Positions 5,240 to 6,493 of a DNA stretch of 6,493 nt are shown piece by piece. A model generated the notes under the pieces. That model made no database searches. It saw only the letters and a list, made by a program, of their open reading frames with translations, and had not been told where the DNA came from. The stretch is from Bacillota bacterium (lineage in GTDB: Bacteria; Bacillota_A; Clostridia; DSM-8532). Where the stretch lies: assembly GCA_023424865.1 (NCBI GenBank), contig JAFADM010000111.1, forward strand, positions 1 to 6,493, in the 5' to 3' direction. A program made the position numbers and the translations under genes. Each line of letters begins with the position of its first letter. Position 1 is the stretch's first letter.

Positions 5240-6427
5240 TTATTTCAGGTATCCGGCTGCGGGAATGGATTTAGCAACAGATGCAGGATACTTGGCTTCT
5301 TCGAAGGTCAACACATAAACCGTTGCTTCGGTATTGTCACCAATAGAATTGAAGGTAACATTTGTAGCAAGACCCTTGAAATCCTTGGTTGCACGGACAG
5401 CGGTTACTACCTGCTCTCTTGTGGGCTTCTTGCCGCCATTGGTTTCAGCGGCAGCCAGAATACCATCAAGGGTAACATTCATAGCATCATAACCATAAGA
5501 AGCATAAGCCTCGGGAGCCTTCTTGAATTTTTCAGTGTATTTGGAAACAAAGGCTGCACCGGCTTCTGTTCCGGAAATGTCAGATGCAAGTGAGGTATAG
5601 TATGAACCGATTGCAGCGTCACCGGCAATATTGATAACTTCGGCAGAGTCCATACCATCGGGTCCGAGGAATTTTACGTCAATACCTTTTTCCTTCAGCT
5701 GCTTGATAATAAGGGAACCTTCGGGGTAAATACCGCCGAAATAAACAGCGTCAGCACCGGAAGCACGAATTTTTTCTTCAACCGCACTGAAATCGGATTC
5801 GCCTGGAGTTATGCCTTCATAGCCCAGCACAGTTCCGCCGATCTCCTCAAAGCGCTTTTTAACTTCATCGGCAACACCCTGGCCGTATGTGGTTTTATCC
5901 TGAAGGATGAACACTGATTTACAGCCCATTTCATTAAAGAGGAAGTCTGCACCGGCAGGTCCCTGGGCATCGTCTCTTGCACAGATACGGTTAACATTGG
6001 CAAGACCTCTGTCGGTTACATCGGTTGCTGTATTTGCCGGAGATACCATGGCCAGGTTTCCTTGTGCATAAACTTCAGATGAGGGAATGGCAACACCGGA
6101 GTTCCAGTGTCCTACAACGGCAAGCAGATCGTCATCAACAATAAGTTTCTGTGCCACGGAAACACCCACCTTGGGATCCGCCTGATCGTCCTGAGGCGCA
6201 AACTGGAGTGTAAATCCTTTGGCTTTGAATTCTTCAACTCTTTCATCAAGGGCCATCTGGGCACCATTTTTAATGGATTCACCTACGGCTGCCTGCGAAC
6301 CGGAAAGAGGGGTAACGCTGGCTACCTTAATAACACCTCCAGATGCACTGCCAGTGGGAAGAGCACAGCCGGTCATGGTAGCTGCAACGAAAACCGATGC
6401 TGTAAATAGTGCGAGTAGTTTTTTCAT
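5240..6427 (-). CDS. livJ: Branched-chain amino acid ABC transporter substrate-binding lipoprotein
   Basis: A 395-residue periplasmic-binding-protein type I (Leu/Ile/Val-binding, Peripla_BP_6) lipoprotein, anchored outside the cell membrane to deliver amino acids to LivHMGF. The N-terminus MKKLLALFTASVFVAATMTGC is a signal peptide ending in a lipobox with Cys21 as the lipidated residue; Met at -3 is slightly unusual. A Ser/Thr/Gly-rich linker follows. The mature domain begins IKVASVTPLSGSQAAVGES (33-51). GHWNSGVAIPSSEVY (106-120), SPANTATD (129-136) and YGQGVADEVK (181-190) match family landmarks. GGIYPEGS (231-238) places Glu236 where, from memory, E. coli LivJ has the Glu that holds the ligand amino group. 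These suggest a working amino acid site; exact specificity and livJ versus livK cannot be decided. The start is set by AGGAGG nine bases upstream; an in-frame GTG at 6454 would spoil the signal peptide. Confidence 0.95.
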   Translation of the reverse strand: MKKLLALFTASVFVAATMTGCALPTGSASGGVIKVASVTPLSGSQAAVGESIKNGAQMALDERVEEFKAKGFTLQFAPQDDQADPKVGVSVAQKLIVDDDLLAVVGHWNSGVAIPSSEVYAQGNLAMVSPANTATDVTDRGLANVNRICARDDAQGPAGADFLFNEMGCKSVFILQDKTTYGQGVADEVKKRFEEIGGTVLGYEGITPGESDFSAVEEKIRASGADAVYFGGIYPEGSLIIKQLKEKGIDVKFLGPDGMDSAEVINIAGDAAIGSYYTSLASDISGTEAGAAFVSKYTEKFKKAPEAYASYGYDAMNVTLDGILAAAETNGGKKPTREQVVTAVRATKDFKGLATNVTFNSIGDNTEATVYVLTFEEAKYPASVAKSIPAAGYLK

Positions 6428-6436
6428 CTTGACCAT

Positions 6437-6442
6437 CCTCCT
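6437..6442 (-). promoter_or_regulatory. Ribosome binding site deciding the binding-protein start
   Basis: A perfect AGGAGG lies nine bases before the ATG at 6427. It touches the in-frame ATG at 6436 with no gap and lies downstream of the GTG at 6454, so only the ATG at 6427 is served well. Confidence 0.85.
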
Positions 6443-6458
6443 GAATTTTATCACAAAA

Positions 6459-6475
6459 AAGTCTAATTAAGACTT
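6459..6475. promoter_or_regulatory. Inverted repeat in the 5' leader of the binding-protein gene
   Basis: AAGTCT-AATTA-AGACTT is a perfect inverted repeat with 6-base arms, 31 bases upstream of the start codon. In minus-strand RNA it forms a weak hairpin whose 3' arm runs into six U (AGACUUUUUUG). It could be an operator or a weak attenuator. The stem has only two GC pairs, which argues against an efficient terminator. The operon promoter is not visible and probably lies beyond the window end. Confidence 0.35.
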
Positions 6476-6493
6476 CAATGCCAAATTTAACCC

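Noticed and set aside
6428..6454. Upstream GTG (6454) or ATG (6436) start for the binding protein
   Set aside because: The AGGAGG at 6437-6442 lies downstream of the GTG and directly against the ATG at 6436, but is ideally placed for the ATG at 6427, which gives a clean signal peptide.
1..6493. Insertion sequence, prophage, CRISPR array or defence system
   Set aside because: No transposase, integrase, phage or nuclease motifs and no regularly spaced repeats were seen; the genes form a standard transporter operon plus one enzyme and a tRNA edge.

Overview
The window carries a complete branched-chain amino acid ABC importer of the Liv (HAAT) type. Every gene lies on the minus strand, so transcription runs from high to low coordinates. 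Strong AGGAGG-type ribosome binding sites, a lipoprotein signal (rather than a Sec/SPI signal) on the binding protein, moderate-to-low GC and sigma-A-like promoters point to a low-GC Gram-positive bacterium, most likely a member of the Clostridia. That placement is an inference; nothing here identifies a species.

Layout in transcription order: an upstream edge with a small palindrome (6459-6475); the substrate-binding lipoprotein (6427-5240); a 291-base structured spacer (5239-4949); permease livH (4948-3989); permease livM (3986-2718); ATPase livG (2716-1934); a 71-base spacer with a small hairpin; ATPase livF (1862-1146); and a clear intrinsic terminator (1100-1070). livH-livM and livM-livG are separated by 2 and 1 bases and are almost certainly translationally coupled. 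After the terminator comes an independent gene for a DJ-1/PfpI-family protein resembling isonitrile hydratase (853-257) with its own -10 element. Next is an AT-rich spacer, then a strong outward-facing promoter (TTGACA-17-TAATAT) about 50 bases upstream of what looks like the 5' end of a tRNA gene, probably tRNA-Tyr, cut off at base 1.

The five Liv proteins make one machine. The lipoprotein captures leucine, isoleucine, valine or a related amino acid outside the membrane. LivH and LivM form the membrane channel, and LivG and LivF power it from the cytoplasm.

The coding content is ordinary. The part most worth a second look is the spacer between the binding-protein gene and livH. It contains a long hairpin straight after the binding-protein stop codon, an unannotated 36-codon ORF with a hydrophobic, branched-chain-rich middle, two back-to-back hairpins at the end of that ORF, a third hairpin nearer livH, and a 7-3-7 palindrome over a -10-like sequence. 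This suggests differential expression or attenuation of the permease genes, but the small ORF lacks a good ribosome binding site, so the idea is tentative.
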